From Mucilaginibacter xinganensis (lineage in GTDB: Bacteria; Bacteroidota; Bacteroidia; Sphingobacteriales; Sphingobacteriaceae): 64,000 nt of DNA. Below the pieces are notes generated by a model. It was given only the letters and a program-made list of their open reading frames with translations, had not been told where the DNA came from and did no database searches. This document shows positions 26,624-36,373 of the stretch, piece after piece (positions within the stretch are counted from its first letter, which is position 1; every line of letters begins with the position of its first letter). Where the stretch lies: NCBI RefSeq assembly GCF_002257585.1, contig NZ_CP022743.1, forward strand, positions 3,348,001 through 3,412,000. Reading direction: 5' to 3'. A program made the translations under genes and the position numbers.

Positions 26624-27931
26624 ATGAAAAAATTCATACCTTTTGGCGTACTTATAGCTGTAATTATACTTGCCCTTGTTTTTCCGTCAGTTGATGTTGT
26701 AAACATTAAAGACAGCCAGATAAATTCGGGAGATACCGCCTGGTTGCTTGTTAGTACAGCGCTGGTACTTATTATGACACCCGGCCTTGCGTTCTTTTAC
26801 GGCGGCATGGTAAGCAAAAAAAATGTATTATCAACCATGATGCAAAGCTTTGTATGCATGGGTGTTATCACTATTATATGGGTAATATTTGGCTTCAGTC
26901 TTGCCTTTGGCGATGACATGGGCGGCTTTATAGGAAACCCCGGTACATTCTTTATGATGAAAGGCATGCTGGGTAACGCTACCTGGAAACTTGCACCTAC
27001 AATTCCGCTGGTGCTTTTTGCCATGTTCCAGTTAAAATTTGCGGTAATTACCCCTGCACTCATCACCGGCGCATTTGCCGAACGGATTCGCTTCAACTCT
27101 TATATTATATTCCTTTGCCTGTTCATGGTGGTTATTTACGCACCATTGGCGCATTCAACCTGGCATCCCGATGGCTTTTTATTTAAATTGGGCGTACTTG
27201 ATTTTGCAGGCGGAACAGTGGTCCACATGTCTGCCGGCTGGGCGGCCCTTGCTTCGGCCTTATATCTTAAACAACGTACAGAAAAAGCGCACGCTCCCGC
27301 CCGTATCAGCTATGTATTATTAGGCACGGGCTTGCTTTGGTTTGGCTGGTTTGGCTTTAATGCAGGTTCGGCATTAGGCTCCAATACACTTGCTGCAACG
27401 GCATTGGGCACCACCACTACGGCGTCGGCAGCGGCGGCAATAGCCTGGATATTTTTCGATATGCTGCGCGGGAAAAAGCCTTCTGTTATGGGCGCTTGTA
27501 TCGGCGCGGTGGTTGGCCTTGTAGCTATTACTCCGGCTGCTGGTTTTGTAACCATCCCCCACTCATTAATAGTAGGTATTGTTGCAGCGGTAGTAAGTAA
27601 CCTGGTAGTGATATGGAGGTCATCAACCAATATAGATGATACACTTGATGTATTTCCCTGCCATGGTGTAGGCGGCATGGTGGGCATGTTAATGACCGGC
27701 ATTTTTGCGCACGTTAACGTAAACTCAGCCAACACCACCGGCAACGGCCTTTATTATGGCGAAACACATTTATTCTTTATCCACCTGATCGCGCTGGTTG
27801 GCGTATCGGCATTTGCGTTTTTTGGATCTTTACTACTCTTAAAAATCACCGATATGATCAGCAAACTGCGGGTATCACCTCAGGAAGAACTAATTGGCCT
27901 TGACATAAGCCAGCACGACGAAGAATTATAA
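26624..27931 (+). CDS. amt: Ammonium transporter (Amt), first copy
   Basis: Inner-membrane ammonium channel or transporter. The 435-residue protein has an N-terminal hydrophobic leader followed by about eleven helices. Family landmarks are LVLIMTPGLAFFYGGMV, VVIYAPLAHSTWHPDG (first pore histidine region), DFAGGTVVHMSAGWAAL and DTLDVFPCHGVGGMVGMLMTG (second histidine). Amt genes are often paired with glnK; no PII gene is visible here. A second, longer Amt is encoded at 30004 on the other strand. A strong bidirectional terminator follows. Confidence 0.95.
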   Translation: MKKFIPFGVLIAVIILALVFPSVDVVNIKDSQINSGDTAWLLVSTALVLIMTPGLAFFYGGMVSKKNVLSTMMQSFVCMGVITIIWVIFGFSLAFGDDMGGFIGNPGTFFMMKGMLGNATWKLAPTIPLVLFAMFQLKFAVITPALITGAFAERIRFNSYIIFLCLFMVVIYAPLAHSTWHPDGFLFKLGVLDFAGGTVVHMSAGWAALASALYLKQRTEKAHAPARISYVLLGTGLLWFGWFGFNAGSALGSNTLAATALGTTTTASAAAAIAWIFFDMLRGKKPSVMGACIGAVVGLVAITPAAGFVTIPHSLIVGIVAAVVSNLVVIWRSSTNIDDTLDVFPCHGVGGMVGMLMTGIFAHVNVNSANTTGNGLYYGETHLFFIHLIALVGVSAFAFFGSLLLLKITDMISKLRVSPQEELIGLDISQHDEEL

Positions 27932-27960
27932 GATCTTTATTACTAACAAATTAACTACTA

Positions 27961-28005
27961 TTCAATAAAAAAGCTACACCTTAACAGTGTAGCTTTTTTA
28001 TTGAA
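27961..28005. terminator. Bidirectional terminator between amt and the DUF4468 gene
   Basis: Perfect 19-bp arms 27961-27979 and 27987-28005 with a 7-base loop; A-rich and T-rich arm ends supply T-tails on both strands. Confidence 0.93.
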
Positions 28006-28071
28006 TATTCTTAAACACATTAAAAAAAATTCTTTGTGTAGCGGGTGTTAATGCTTTGGTAATAAGACTTG

Positions 28072-28662
28072 CTACCAATCTTTAGTAGAAATCTTTTTGA
28101 GCTTAACTTCTTTCTTTAACGAGGAGGTTTTAAGCATAAATTGTTTTAGCGTTGCACCTATTTTACGGCTGCCGGTAAGTACGCCATCAAGGTATGCCAA
28201 AAGGTCCTTCTTTTCTATTTTTCGTTCCGGTTTTTCCAGCGGAATGTAAATTCCGGGCACAGATTCATAAGTATTAAATCTATTGCGCTGGTATGGATTA
28301 AATACAAAATCAGAAAGCCAGTAACGGTATTTGCTGTCTTTCACATCAACGCGCATCGAGAAACTTACAGCGCCATCTTCGTGCGAGGTTAGCAGTGTTT
28401 TTTTTGACACAAGCAAATAGCCCGAAGCGGTAAACATTCCCTTTTCTTTATCTACGGTTTCTAGCTTAAGCGCTGATTCCGGATAAGCTTTTTTAAAAAA
28501 ATAAAGCGCCCGGTTAAAAAGGGTATCGAAAGGCAAACCTGGCTGCGATACAACCTGGTAATAAATATATTTATTGTTTTCATCAACCGCCAATGAATCT
28601 TTTTGTGCAAAAGCCACGGTTGTTAATAAAACCAACACTGATACAGCTATCAATTTTTTCAT
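28072..28662 (-). CDS. Secreted DUF4468 domain protein
   Basis: A 196-residue exported protein (signal peptide MKKLIAVSVLVLLTTVAFAQ). The mature part shows the DUF4468 pattern: LPFDTLFNRALYFFKKAYP, GMFTASGYLLVSKK, SFSMRVDVKDSKYRYWLSDFVF. The function of DUF4468 is unknown; it is common and often multi-copy in Bacteroidota. It lies between two hairpins, so it is probably a single-gene transcript inside the nitrogen block. Confidence 0.85.
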   Translation of the reverse strand: MKKLIAVSVLVLLTTVAFAQKDSLAVDENNKYIYYQVVSQPGLPFDTLFNRALYFFKKAYPESALKLETVDKEKGMFTASGYLLVSKKTLLTSHEDGAVSFSMRVDVKDSKYRYWLSDFVFNPYQRNRFNTYESVPGIYIPLEKPERKIEKKDLLAYLDGVLTGSRKIGATLKQFMLKTSSLKKEVKLKKISTKDW

Positions 28663-28674
28663 GCTATAAATATA

Positions 28675-28702
28675 AAGCCGCTCCCCGAAAAGAGAGCGGC
28701 TT
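28675..28702 (-). terminator. Terminator downstream of the porin gene
   Basis: Arms AAGCCGCTC (28675-28683) and GAGCGGCTT (28694-28702) form a 9-bp GC-rich stem. Read on the minus strand it is 37 bases past the porin stop; the T-tail is interrupted (TATATTTAT). Confidence 0.7.
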
Positions 28703-28739
28703 ATTTTAATTATTTTGTTTTTTATAGAGATTGCAGGGC

Positions 28740-29789
28740 CTAGAAAGCGTAAACAGCAGCCAGTACAAATTGCGAAGCATGGTTAGTAAGCGCACCATTG
28801 CTATCAGTAAACACAGTTCCAAAATCACTGCTCTTGCTGTCAAACCTTACTTCAGGAATAATAGTTAACGGTCCGGCTTTTATGTTTGAGGTAACGGTAA
28901 TACCTTTTACATTGCCACCATTATCTTTCACTTTAAAGTACTCGCCTCTTAAACCAAAGGTTACAGCAGGCGATACCGCTAATTGCGGGTACAGCGCTAC
29001 GCCGTCAAAACCACCACCGTTGTTAGGTGCTTTAAAAGTAGCTGCATTAAGCCCCAGTTTAAATGCACCGGTTATCTGGTAGGCAGTAGTAAGGTCAAAT
29101 TCTGTTCCCGAGTATGAACCGGTTACCAGGTTCAGATAAGCGGTCCACCCTTTTACCGGGGCAATCATCAACTGGGCACCAAAAGTAGATACATCACCAT
29201 AAGTTGTGTTATCAGCGCTTAATGATGAGTAGTAGTTCCATTTGTTGTTAAAGATACCTGCCATTAAGCTTACCTTATCGCTGAAAGCGTAAGTAGCTTT
29301 AAAGCCTGCATTCTGGAACGGCCCGTTGGTAAATAAATAAGAAGTAGAATAATTGAAATTACCGGCAGGTGAAATTACTTCGTAACCCACAAAAGTTGCC
29401 ATGTAGCCTGCGGTAAGGTTAAACTTATCGGTAACATCGTATGAAACGTATAAGTTTTGGATATGGTAACCTGAAGTAGGGATAGACTGATCGCTGCGGG
29501 GGCCGAAAGACAACTCGCCTACAAAGGCTGCCTTGCCTACCTTTTTCTTAAGGGCCAGATCAATCATACCCACTGATACGGAGTTGTTTTCGTTTGCAAA
29601 GCTGGTACCGATGTTTGGATGACCTGAGAAATCAGCCTTATAATAAGTATCAACAGATCCTGAAAATACCAGCGGCGGATCAACGGCTGCAGTTTTACCT
29701 GTATCAGCCGGCATGCCGGCTGCCTGTGCTTTAAAAGTAAAAAGGGAAGCAGCGGCAAGTAAAGAAAAGAGTAAAAATTTTTTTTTCAT
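28740..29789 (-). CDS. Outer-membrane beta-barrel porin
   Basis: A 349-residue protein with a signal peptide ending FTFKAQAAG and a mature region of alternating strands that ends in FVLAAVYAF, a typical outer-membrane C-terminal phenylalanine. The start of the mature part (VFSGSVDTYYKADFSGHPN) and YHIQNLYVSYDVTDKFNLTAGYMATFVGYEV fit the 16-to-18-strand porin-like group (DUF1597/OmpL type) found next to ammonium transporters in Bacteroidota. It precedes nothing on its strand but follows the second amt by 214 bases; a 23-base sequence shared with amt2 lies upstream. Likely an entry channel for small nitrogen compounds (inferred from context). Confidence 0.85.
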   Translation of the reverse strand: MKKKFLLFSLLAAASLFTFKAQAAGMPADTGKTAAVDPPLVFSGSVDTYYKADFSGHPNIGTSFANENNSVSVGMIDLALKKKVGKAAFVGELSFGPRSDQSIPTSGYHIQNLYVSYDVTDKFNLTAGYMATFVGYEVISPAGNFNYSTSYLFTNGPFQNAGFKATYAFSDKVSLMAGIFNNKWNYYSSLSADNTTYGDVSTFGAQLMIAPVKGWTAYLNLVTGSYSGTEFDLTTAYQITGAFKLGLNAATFKAPNNGGGFDGVALYPQLAVSPAVTFGLRGEYFKVKDNGGNVKGITVTSNIKAGPLTIIPEVRFDSKSSDFGTVFTDSNGALTNHASQFVLAAVYAF

Positions 29790-29807
29790 GATAAAGAGTT
29801 AAATTGA

Positions 29808-29830
29808 TAGTTTGAATTAGTTTGATTGAT
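29808..29830 (-). promoter_or_regulatory. Shared leader motif upstream of the porin gene
   Basis: This 23-base stretch matches 31632-31654, upstream of the second amt gene, at 21 of 23 positions, including an exact 14-mer (TTAGTTTGATTGAT on the plus strand). It begins 19 bases before the porin ATG. Confidence 0.55.
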
Positions 29831-30003
29831 TTTAATTAATTAAAGCATAGAAATATCCGTCTGAATTATTTTAGGCTATAATTCAGCATGTATTGTTATG
29901 AAATAGTATTAGTTATAAAGAACCCTTATGCGGCTGGCAGTTATGATGGTTGGTAATTGCAGATTTAATTAAACCAGCCACATAAGGGTAATATTAAAAG
30001 AGA

Positions 30004-31623
30004 TTAAGCGGTAACCTTAGCACCTGTTTCAAACAGCCCGCTTAAGCTAACATCCTCGTCTTGCGGAGGGTAAACTTCAATTCCGTGATCAAACACATCA
30101 AGTCCGCCAACGCCAACTTCGCCATGCTCTTCAACACGTAATCTCCATGGATTTGGTAATTTATTAATGACAAACATCATTATAAAAGTTACTACAAACA
30201 CAGCAATTGCTATGGTGAATGTACCTATGGCCTGGGCCGCAAGCACATGTGTGCCACCGCCGTAAAACAAACCGGTAACCGGCGCTGAATTATCGGCTCC
30301 GGTGGGCCCTGTAGCACCATACTGGCCGCTGGCAAATAAACCTAATGAAAGTGTACCCCAAATACCGTTTAATCCGTGTACAGAAACTGCGCCAACCGGA
30401 TCGTCAATACGGAACCACTCGAAAATATACACACCGGCAAATACGATAAATCCGGCAACACCACCTAACAATAAAGCACCCAGCGGGCTAACCCAGTAAC
30501 ATGGACAAGTAATAGCAACCAAACCGGCAAGGAAACCATTAACGGTAAATGCCAAATCGAATTTACCTTTGGTTGGGCCCCACCATAAAGCGGCAAGCAT
30601 GGCAGTAAAGCCAGCCGAACAAGCAGCAAGTGTGGTATTAGCAGCAACACGGCCAATACCTTGTCCATCCATTGCAGAAAGTGTACTGCCCGGATTGAAA
30701 CCATACCAGCCAAACCATAAAATAAAGCCACCTACAGCAGCAACCAATAAGTTATGGCCAGGAGGCAATCCACCTTTAGCTTTGTCATCGCGTGCAAATA
30801 TCCTGCCTAGCCGTGGGCCTAATACAATGGCACCAGCCAGTGAAGCCATACCACCAATGGTGTGTACTACGGTTGAACCGGCGAAATCGCGGAAACCTTG
30901 TCCTAAACCAGGAAGGAAGTTTCCTGCAGTACCCATAAGCGCAAGGAAACCATCAGGTCCCCAGGCCCAGTGGCCAATAATTGGGTAAATAAAGCCGGTA
31001 ATACCAATTGAATAAAGAATATCGCCACGGAAGCTTGTACGACCGATCATAGCGCCTGAAACTATTGTTGAACAAGTATCAGCAAAAGCATATTGGAAAA
31101 TCCAATGTGCTAAAAGAGGAATACCGGTAGCTTCGTAAGTAGCAGGTGTATTTTGCAGGAAAAACCAGTTAGTGATGGTTTTTCCATCAGAACCTAATCC
31201 GCCCCAGCCAATAAACCCGTTACCGTGACCAAACATAAATGCATAACCAACAGCATAAAACAAAATACCGCAAAGGCAGGTATCAAACACACATTCCATT
31301 AGAACGTTTACCGTTTCCCTTTTACGGGCAAATCCGGCTTCCAGCATTACAAAGCCTGCCTGCATACCAAATACCAAAAATGCAGCAACCAGCGTCCACA
31401 CTGTATTAACGGTATTTATTAATGACGTTTCGTGGGCCGTGTAAACCTCAGCTGCAGCGTGTGCTTTAGTTCCAAAAATTCCCGGCAAAATCATCATTGC
31501 CATAATAATAAGCCCTAAGCCTATCATTTTCCCCGCAAAAATGGTCGCTCCAAGTTGCCATTTTTCCCGGGTCAGTTGTCGGACTGAACTAAGCAGGCCC
31601 TCCTTTGTCAATTTTTGTTTCAT
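30004..31623 (-). CDS. amt: Ammonium transporter (Amt), second, long copy
   Basis: A 539-residue Amt with an unusual N-terminus of about 60 residues containing a positively charged segment and a cleavable or anchoring hydrophobic stretch (GLGLIIMAMMILPGIFGTKAHA). The Amt core follows (FGMQAGFVMLEAGFARKRETVNV, TVVHTIGGMASLAGAIVLGPR, DDPVGAVSVHGLNGIWGTL) with both pore histidine regions. The C-terminus ends in an extended acidic tail (GVGGLDVFDHGIEVYPPQDEDV). It diverges from glnN across an AT-rich 547-base gap, which suggests shared nitrogen control. Confidence 0.95.
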   Translation of the reverse strand: MKQKLTKEGLLSSVRQLTREKWQLGATIFAGKMIGLGLIIMAMMILPGIFGTKAHAAAEVYTAHETSLINTVNTVWTLVAAFLVFGMQAGFVMLEAGFARKRETVNVLMECVFDTCLCGILFYAVGYAFMFGHGNGFIGWGGLGSDGKTITNWFFLQNTPATYEATGIPLLAHWIFQYAFADTCSTIVSGAMIGRTSFRGDILYSIGITGFIYPIIGHWAWGPDGFLALMGTAGNFLPGLGQGFRDFAGSTVVHTIGGMASLAGAIVLGPRLGRIFARDDKAKGGLPPGHNLLVAAVGGFILWFGWYGFNPGSTLSAMDGQGIGRVAANTTLAACSAGFTAMLAALWWGPTKGKFDLAFTVNGFLAGLVAITCPCYWVSPLGALLLGGVAGFIVFAGVYIFEWFRIDDPVGAVSVHGLNGIWGTLSLGLFASGQYGATGPTGADNSAPVTGLFYGGGTHVLAAQAIGTFTIAIAVFVVTFIMMFVINKLPNPWRLRVEEHGEVGVGGLDVFDHGIEVYPPQDEDVSLSGLFETGAKVTA

Positions 31624-31631
31624 TGTTTGAT

Positions 31632-31654
31632 TAGTTTAATTTAGTTTGATTGAT
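31632..31654 (-). promoter_or_regulatory. Shared leader motif upstream of amt2
   Basis: Counterpart of 29808-29830 (21 of 23 identical); it begins nine bases before the amt2 ATG, so it lies in the mRNA leader unless transcription is leaderless. Confidence 0.55.
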
Positions 31655-32135
31655 ATAATTATTAAGGTGAATTCGAAATACTTTGAAATACGCTTTAAAA
31701 ACCCTGTAACTTTTTCTTATTTTTTATCAAATATTTAATAATTGGCGGGTTTTTATAAATATTTCTATGAAATTATGGATGAATTTTAACAAAAACAAAT
31801 TTTTAAAGAATAAATTAACGTTAAAATTACAATTTTTATAAATATTATAATTTTAACATAAAAAACACCTCTATTTTTGAATATTTAATAACAAAAATAA
31901 AAACACACAAATTATATCCTTCAATTTATCAATTTTTTAAAAAATACCACATCAACTTGCTAATATTTTTGAATTTTAAGGCCAAAAAACATTAAACAGA
32001 TAGCAACAAACCCAATTTTACAACAAACACGATGTCAAATACACCAAAAAGACAGAAATCGACACCTTTTTTTCAATAATTAATACCCGTTGCGATATTT
32101 ATTTTAAAAAGCATCTTTATAATAAACTATAATTT

Positions 32136-32143
32136 TAATTTTG
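32136..32143 (+). promoter_or_regulatory. -7 promoter box of glnN
   Basis: TAATTTTG, a perfect TAnnTTTG match. Its TTTG contains the TTG at 32141 that could be mistaken for a start codon, so it supports the ATG at 32171 as the real start with a leader of about 20 bases. Confidence 0.6.
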
Positions 32144-32170
32144 AGCAAAACCACTATAAAATTCAATTTC

Positions 32171-34345
32171 ATGAATAATATTCGTTTCCAGGCTTTGCAG
32201 GCAGTACTCACAAGGGGCATCCCCGAGGTAAAGTTTCCTTCTCAAAAAATCTCGGATTTTTTCGGGGCAAATGTTTTCGATAAAAAGAAAATGAAGGAAT
32301 ATCTTTCAACTGAAGCCTACCAGGGTATTATTAACTCAATTGAAAAAGGCGAACCAATTCCGCGCGATATGGCAGAGCAGGTTGCTACCGCCATGAAATC
32401 ATGGGCAATGGGTAAAGGTGCCACACATTATACACACTGGTTTCAGCCCCTAACCGGCTCAACTGCCGAAAAGCATGATGCGTTTTTTGAACCAACTGCA
32501 GACGGCGGTGCAATTGAGCGTTTTTCGGGAGATGCACTGGCACAACAGGAACCCGATGCTTCCAGTTTTCCAAGCGGCGGAATCCGCAATACTTTTGAGG
32601 CGCGCGGCTATACCGCGTGGGATCCGTCCTCTCCGGCCTTCATCATGGCACGTACATTATGTATCCCAACAGTTTTTGTTTCCTATACCGGTGAGGCCCT
32701 TGATTATAAGGTGCCTTTATTAAAGGCATTAAATGTATTAGATAAAGCTGCAGTTGATGTTTGCCATTATTTTGATAAAAGCGTTGAAAAAGTAAATGCG
32801 TCCCTGGGTATTGAGCAGGAATATTTCCTGGTTGATATCGCCTTGTTTAATGCCAGACCCGATCTGCATCTTACCGGTCGTACGCTCTTTGGCCACATGT
32901 CTGCAAAAAACCAGCAACTGGAAGATCATTATTTTGGCGCTATCCCTGAGCGGGTTTATGCTTTTATGCAGGATATGGAAACAGAAGCCTTATTATTAGG
33001 CATTCCCCTTAAAACAAGGCACAATGAGGTAGCACCTTCACAATTTGAGTGCGCTCCTATTTACGAAGAAATAAACCTGGCAATTGATCATAACCAATTG
33101 CTGATGGACCTGATGGACAGGGTTGCAAAACGGCATAACTTTAAAGTATTGCTGCATGAGAAGCCTTACGCCGGCATTAATGGTTCAGGTAAGCACAATA
33201 ACTGGTCAATGATTACCAATACCGGTAAGAATTTGTTATCGCCAGGCAAAACACCAAAAAATAACCTGATGTTCCTTACATTTTTTGTAAATACCATCAG
33301 GGCCGTTTACGAACATGCCGACCTGCTGCGCGCTTCCATAGCCTCAGTTAATAACGATCACCGTTTGGGTGCCAATGAGGCGCCACCGGCTATTATATCT
33401 ATATTCTTAGGCACCCAGCTTAGTGACGTCCTCGACGAGATTGAAACATCACGGATCAGCAAAAAAATAAAAGAGGATGCCCTGTTATGGCAGGGTATTC
33501 CAAAGATCCCGCAGATCCTGAAGGATAATACAGACAGAAACCGTACTTCGCCGTTTGCCTTTACCGGCAATAAATTTGAATTAAGGGCAGTTGGTTCATC
33601 AGCTAACTCAGCCAGCCCGATGACTATTTTAAACCTGATCGTTGCCGACCAGCTTAAAAAGTTTAAATATGATGTTGATAAGCTGATAAAAAAAGGCGAA
33701 AAGAAGGATGTTGCCTTATTGATAGTTATTAAAAAATACATCAAAGAATCAAAAAACATCCGCTTTGAAGGCAATGGCTACAGCGAGCAATGGGAAATTG
33801 AAGCAGCTGAGAGAGGGCTGGCCAACATAAAAACAACGCCGAAAGCACTGGACGCATTACTGTCTGACAAGACAGACTTTTTATTTTCAGATACAGGTGT
33901 ATTTACCAAACGCGAAGCACATGCCCGTCACGAAATTTTACTGGATAGCTTCTACAAAAAATTACAGATTGAGGCCCGTGTAATCGGCGAACTTGGAATA
34001 AATGTTATCATACCTGCTGCTTTATCCTACCAAAGCAGGCTTATAGAAAATGTAAAGGGATTAAAAGATATCGGGCTTGACAAGACCACTTATGAAGCGC
34101 AGCTTGATATCATAACAAAAATAGCAGAACACGTTAACGCCATTAAATCAAATATTGAAACAATGGTTAATGCCCGTAAAAAAGCAAATACCATTGAAGA
34201 TATTCGTGATAAAGCCATTGAGTATGATGAAAAAGTAAAACCATTCTTTCTGCCTATCCGCTACCATGTTGATAAGCTGGAGCAGCTGGTTGACGACTCC
34301 TTATGGCCGTTACCTAAGTTCAGGGAGCTGCTGTTTATCAAATAA
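32171..34345 (+). CDS. glnN: Glutamine synthetase type III
   Basis: Makes glutamine from glutamate and ammonium with ATP. The 724-residue length is typical of GSIII and far longer than GSI or GSII. Landmarks: SWAMGKGATHYTHWFQPLTG, the EQEYFLVD metal/nucleotide region, ETEALLLGIPLKTRHNEVAPSQFE, AGINGSGKHNNWSM and NNDHRLGANEAPPAI; these are cut to key words here. Start ATG 32171 (MNNIRFQALQAV). Together with two Amt genes and a porin it completes an ammonium-uptake-and-assimilation block. No adenylyltransferase or PII gene is adjacent. Confidence 0.96.
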   Translation: MNNIRFQALQAVLTRGIPEVKFPSQKISDFFGANVFDKKKMKEYLSTEAYQGIINSIEKGEPIPRDMAEQVATAMKSWAMGKGATHYTHWFQPLTGSTAEKHDAFFEPTADGGAIERFSGDALAQQEPDASSFPSGGIRNTFEARGYTAWDPSSPAFIMARTLCIPTVFVSYTGEALDYKVPLLKALNVLDKAAVDVCHYFDKSVEKVNASLGIEQEYFLVDIALFNARPDLHLTGRTLFGHMSAKNQQLEDHYFGAIPERVYAFMQDMETEALLLGIPLKTRHNEVAPSQFECAPIYEEINLAIDHNQLLMDLMDRVAKRHNFKVLLHEKPYAGINGSGKHNNWSMITNTGKNLLSPGKTPKNNLMFLTFFVNTIRAVYEHADLLRASIASVNNDHRLGANEAPPAIISIFLGTQLSDVLDEIETSRISKKIKEDALLWQGIPKIPQILKDNTDRNRTSPFAFTGNKFELRAVGSSANSASPMTILNLIVADQLKKFKYDVDKLIKKGEKKDVALLIVIKKYIKESKNIRFEGNGYSEQWEIEAAERGLANIKTTPKALDALLSDKTDFLFSDTGVFTKREAHARHEILLDSFYKKLQIEARVIGELGINVIIPAALSYQSRLIENVKGLKDIGLDKTTYEAQLDIITKIAEHVNAIKSNIETMVNARKKANTIEDIRDKAIEYDEKVKPFFLPIRYHVDKLEQLVDDSLWPLPKFRELLFIK

Positions 34346-34526
34346 ATAGACCGTCAGACTCGATAAGACAAAATATATTATTAAGACGGCTCAGTCGAGG
34401 ATATGCTGGTTAAAGACACCACTGTTCAGGATTGGGCCATTTTAAGTGCTTAATGCACCACTTTGAGACGTTAATCGCCATAAAACAATACTAAATAGTA
34501 TAATTATAAATCAGGTTTCTGCTGTA

Positions 34527-36311
34527 TTAGTGCTTAATAAACAGGTCTGCTTCTTTATTCTGCCTTATAAACTCCTCGCGATATTTGGCCAGCAGGGTTG
34601 ATTTTGAGATGAAGCCCATAAAAAGGTCATTTTTAGTAACCGGAAGCTGCCAAACGTCCAGCTTATCGAAAAGCTCCATTACGCTGCTTACCGGCTGTTC
34701 GTAATCAACAATAGCCGGCGGGATAGTCATAATGTCAATAACCGTCTCTTCATCAGGAATATTGGTATCAAATAAGTGCTTACGGATCTGATCTAGCAAA
34801 ATAACCCCTTCAAGCATCCCCGCGTCATCTACAACAGCAAAGATATTAACCGTGGTTGCCGTAAGTAATTTATAAAATTCCTTTACGGTTGTATTTTTAC
34901 CTATACCTACAAATTGTTTATTGATAAGGCTGGAAATTCCTATAGCGTTCAACATGTCATAATCCTGATCGGGGTGGATATTTTTCTCGTGGATCAGGTC
35001 GTGCCAGTACATGTTATGCGGATTAAACAGCCTTGCTATGATGTAGGAAATGGAGGCCACTATCATCAGCGGGATAAATAACACATAGCCACCTGTAATT
35101 TCCGCTATAAGGAATATAGCGGTCAGCGGTGCATGCAGTACGCCGCTTAAGGCCCCGGCCATTCCAACGGCAACGAAATTACTGGTATTTAAGTGCATAA
35201 GGCCTGTTTGGTTTACACTGAAAGCCACAAACAAACCCAAGAACGCGCCGGTGAACATAGTCGGAGCAAAAGTACCCCCATTGCCCCCCGCCCCTATGGT
35301 TATGCCCGCAGTAATTATTTTCATAAAAACCATACAAGCAATAAAGCCGATCATTACAACAGGATGCGCCAGCCATGCGCTAAAAAAAGACTCTTCCTTC
35401 AGCGCGTCAATGTTACCGTTTAATATCGCCTGCAGGTAGTGGTATCCCTCACCAAACAAGGCAGGGAACACCATTATTATAAGTCCTAAAAATAAGCCGC
35501 CAGCCAGCGCGCGCACATACCGGTTTTGCTTTTTAAGGATTCCTTTTTCAAGAAAACCGCCAACTTTGGAAATGTAAACAGACACCCAACCGCTAAATAA
35601 ACCGAGCACGATATAAAATGGTAACGCGCTGAATTCCCATCCTTCGGTTACAAGGTGAAATAGCTGACCTGAATATAACAGCTTTGATACCACCACGCCT
35701 GTAGCAGAAGCTATTAACAAGGGGATAAAAGTTGGGATGGAAATTTCGCCTAAAAGAATTTCCAGTGAAAACAGAACGCCCGCTATCGGGCTGTTAAAAA
35801 CAGCTGCGATGCCAGCGGAGGCCCCCGCAGCTATTAAAACTGTTTTTTCGTATGGGCTCAGGTTAAAAAACTTGCCGGTGTTTGAGCCAATGGCTGCACC
35901 GGTACTAACAATTGGTGCCTCCAATCCGGAGGATCCGCCGAAACCAACGGTGAGCGAACTGGTGATCAAGTGTGAATAAATGTTGTTGTACCTGATGTTT
36001 GAATGGTTGCGTTTGATATTGGCGAGGATATTCCCGATGCCTTTTTGGATTTTGTCTTTGTTAATAAGGTGCTGATAAGCAACTGTAAGAAAGATGCCAA
36101 GCGCAGGCAGGAACACATATATAATATGATATGGAAGATGTGCAGATATATTTCTGCTGATCTCCTCCATCGTATGAACTAAAAACTTTAAAGCTACGGC
36201 TGCCAATCCTCCAAAAAAGCCAACAAAAACGCTGCAATAGATCAAAAAGTTGCGCTGGCTGTTTTGCCGCAGGCGCCATTTTTTGATTTTATAAAAAATC
36301 TTTTTTAACAT
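34527..36311 (-). CDS. ClC-family chloride channel/antiporter with CBS pair
   Basis: A 594-residue membrane protein. Residues about 20-420 hold the ClC core: FGGSSGLEAPIVSTGAAIGS (the gating-glutamate loop, in a GLEAP rather than GKEGP form), AAGASAGIAAVFNSPIAGVLFSLE and GAGGNGGTFAPTMFTGAFLG. Residues about 450-580 hold two CBS domains. The GLEAP variant is common in Bacteroidota ClC proteins. Whether it is a channel or an H+/Cl- exchanger, and its ion (chloride or fluoride), is not decided. It diverges from purM by 62 bases. Confidence 0.92.
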   Translation of the reverse strand: MLKKIFYKIKKWRLRQNSQRNFLIYCSVFVGFFGGLAAVALKFLVHTMEEISRNISAHLPYHIIYVFLPALGIFLTVAYQHLINKDKIQKGIGNILANIKRNHSNIRYNNIYSHLITSSLTVGFGGSSGLEAPIVSTGAAIGSNTGKFFNLSPYEKTVLIAAGASAGIAAVFNSPIAGVLFSLEILLGEISIPTFIPLLIASATGVVVSKLLYSGQLFHLVTEGWEFSALPFYIVLGLFSGWVSVYISKVGGFLEKGILKKQNRYVRALAGGLFLGLIIMVFPALFGEGYHYLQAILNGNIDALKEESFFSAWLAHPVVMIGFIACMVFMKIITAGITIGAGGNGGTFAPTMFTGAFLGLFVAFSVNQTGLMHLNTSNFVAVGMAGALSGVLHAPLTAIFLIAEITGGYVLFIPLMIVASISYIIARLFNPHNMYWHDLIHEKNIHPDQDYDMLNAIGISSLINKQFVGIGKNTTVKEFYKLLTATTVNIFAVVDDAGMLEGVILLDQIRKHLFDTNIPDEETVIDIMTIPPAIVDYEQPVSSVMELFDKLDVWQLPVTKNDLFMGFISKSTLLAKYREEFIRQNKEADLFIKH

Positions 36312-36361
36312 GAATTATCATAGAGTATAGGCAAAGTAACGTTTTTTTTGCCGCAAGACAG

Positions 36362-36369
36362 TATATTTG
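36362..36369 (+). promoter_or_regulatory. -7 promoter box of the PurM gene
   Basis: TATATTTG, a perfect TAnnTTTG match that ends four bases before ATG 36374, implying a leaderless mRNA. Confidence 0.6.
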
Positions 36370-36373
36370 ACCC

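Larger units (their letters stand above)
31624..32170. other. AT-rich divergent control region between amt2 and glnN
   Basis: 547 bases with long A and T runs and no open frame or RNA gene that I recognise. It holds the shared leader motif near amt2 and a perfect -7 box for glnN at 32136-32143. Long poly-A/T tracts (31780-31960) could be curved DNA. Confidence 0.6.

Noticed and set aside
27961..28005. Regulatory palindrome or attachment site
   Set aside because: The long perfect arms with A/T-rich ends between convergent genes fit a bidirectional terminator.
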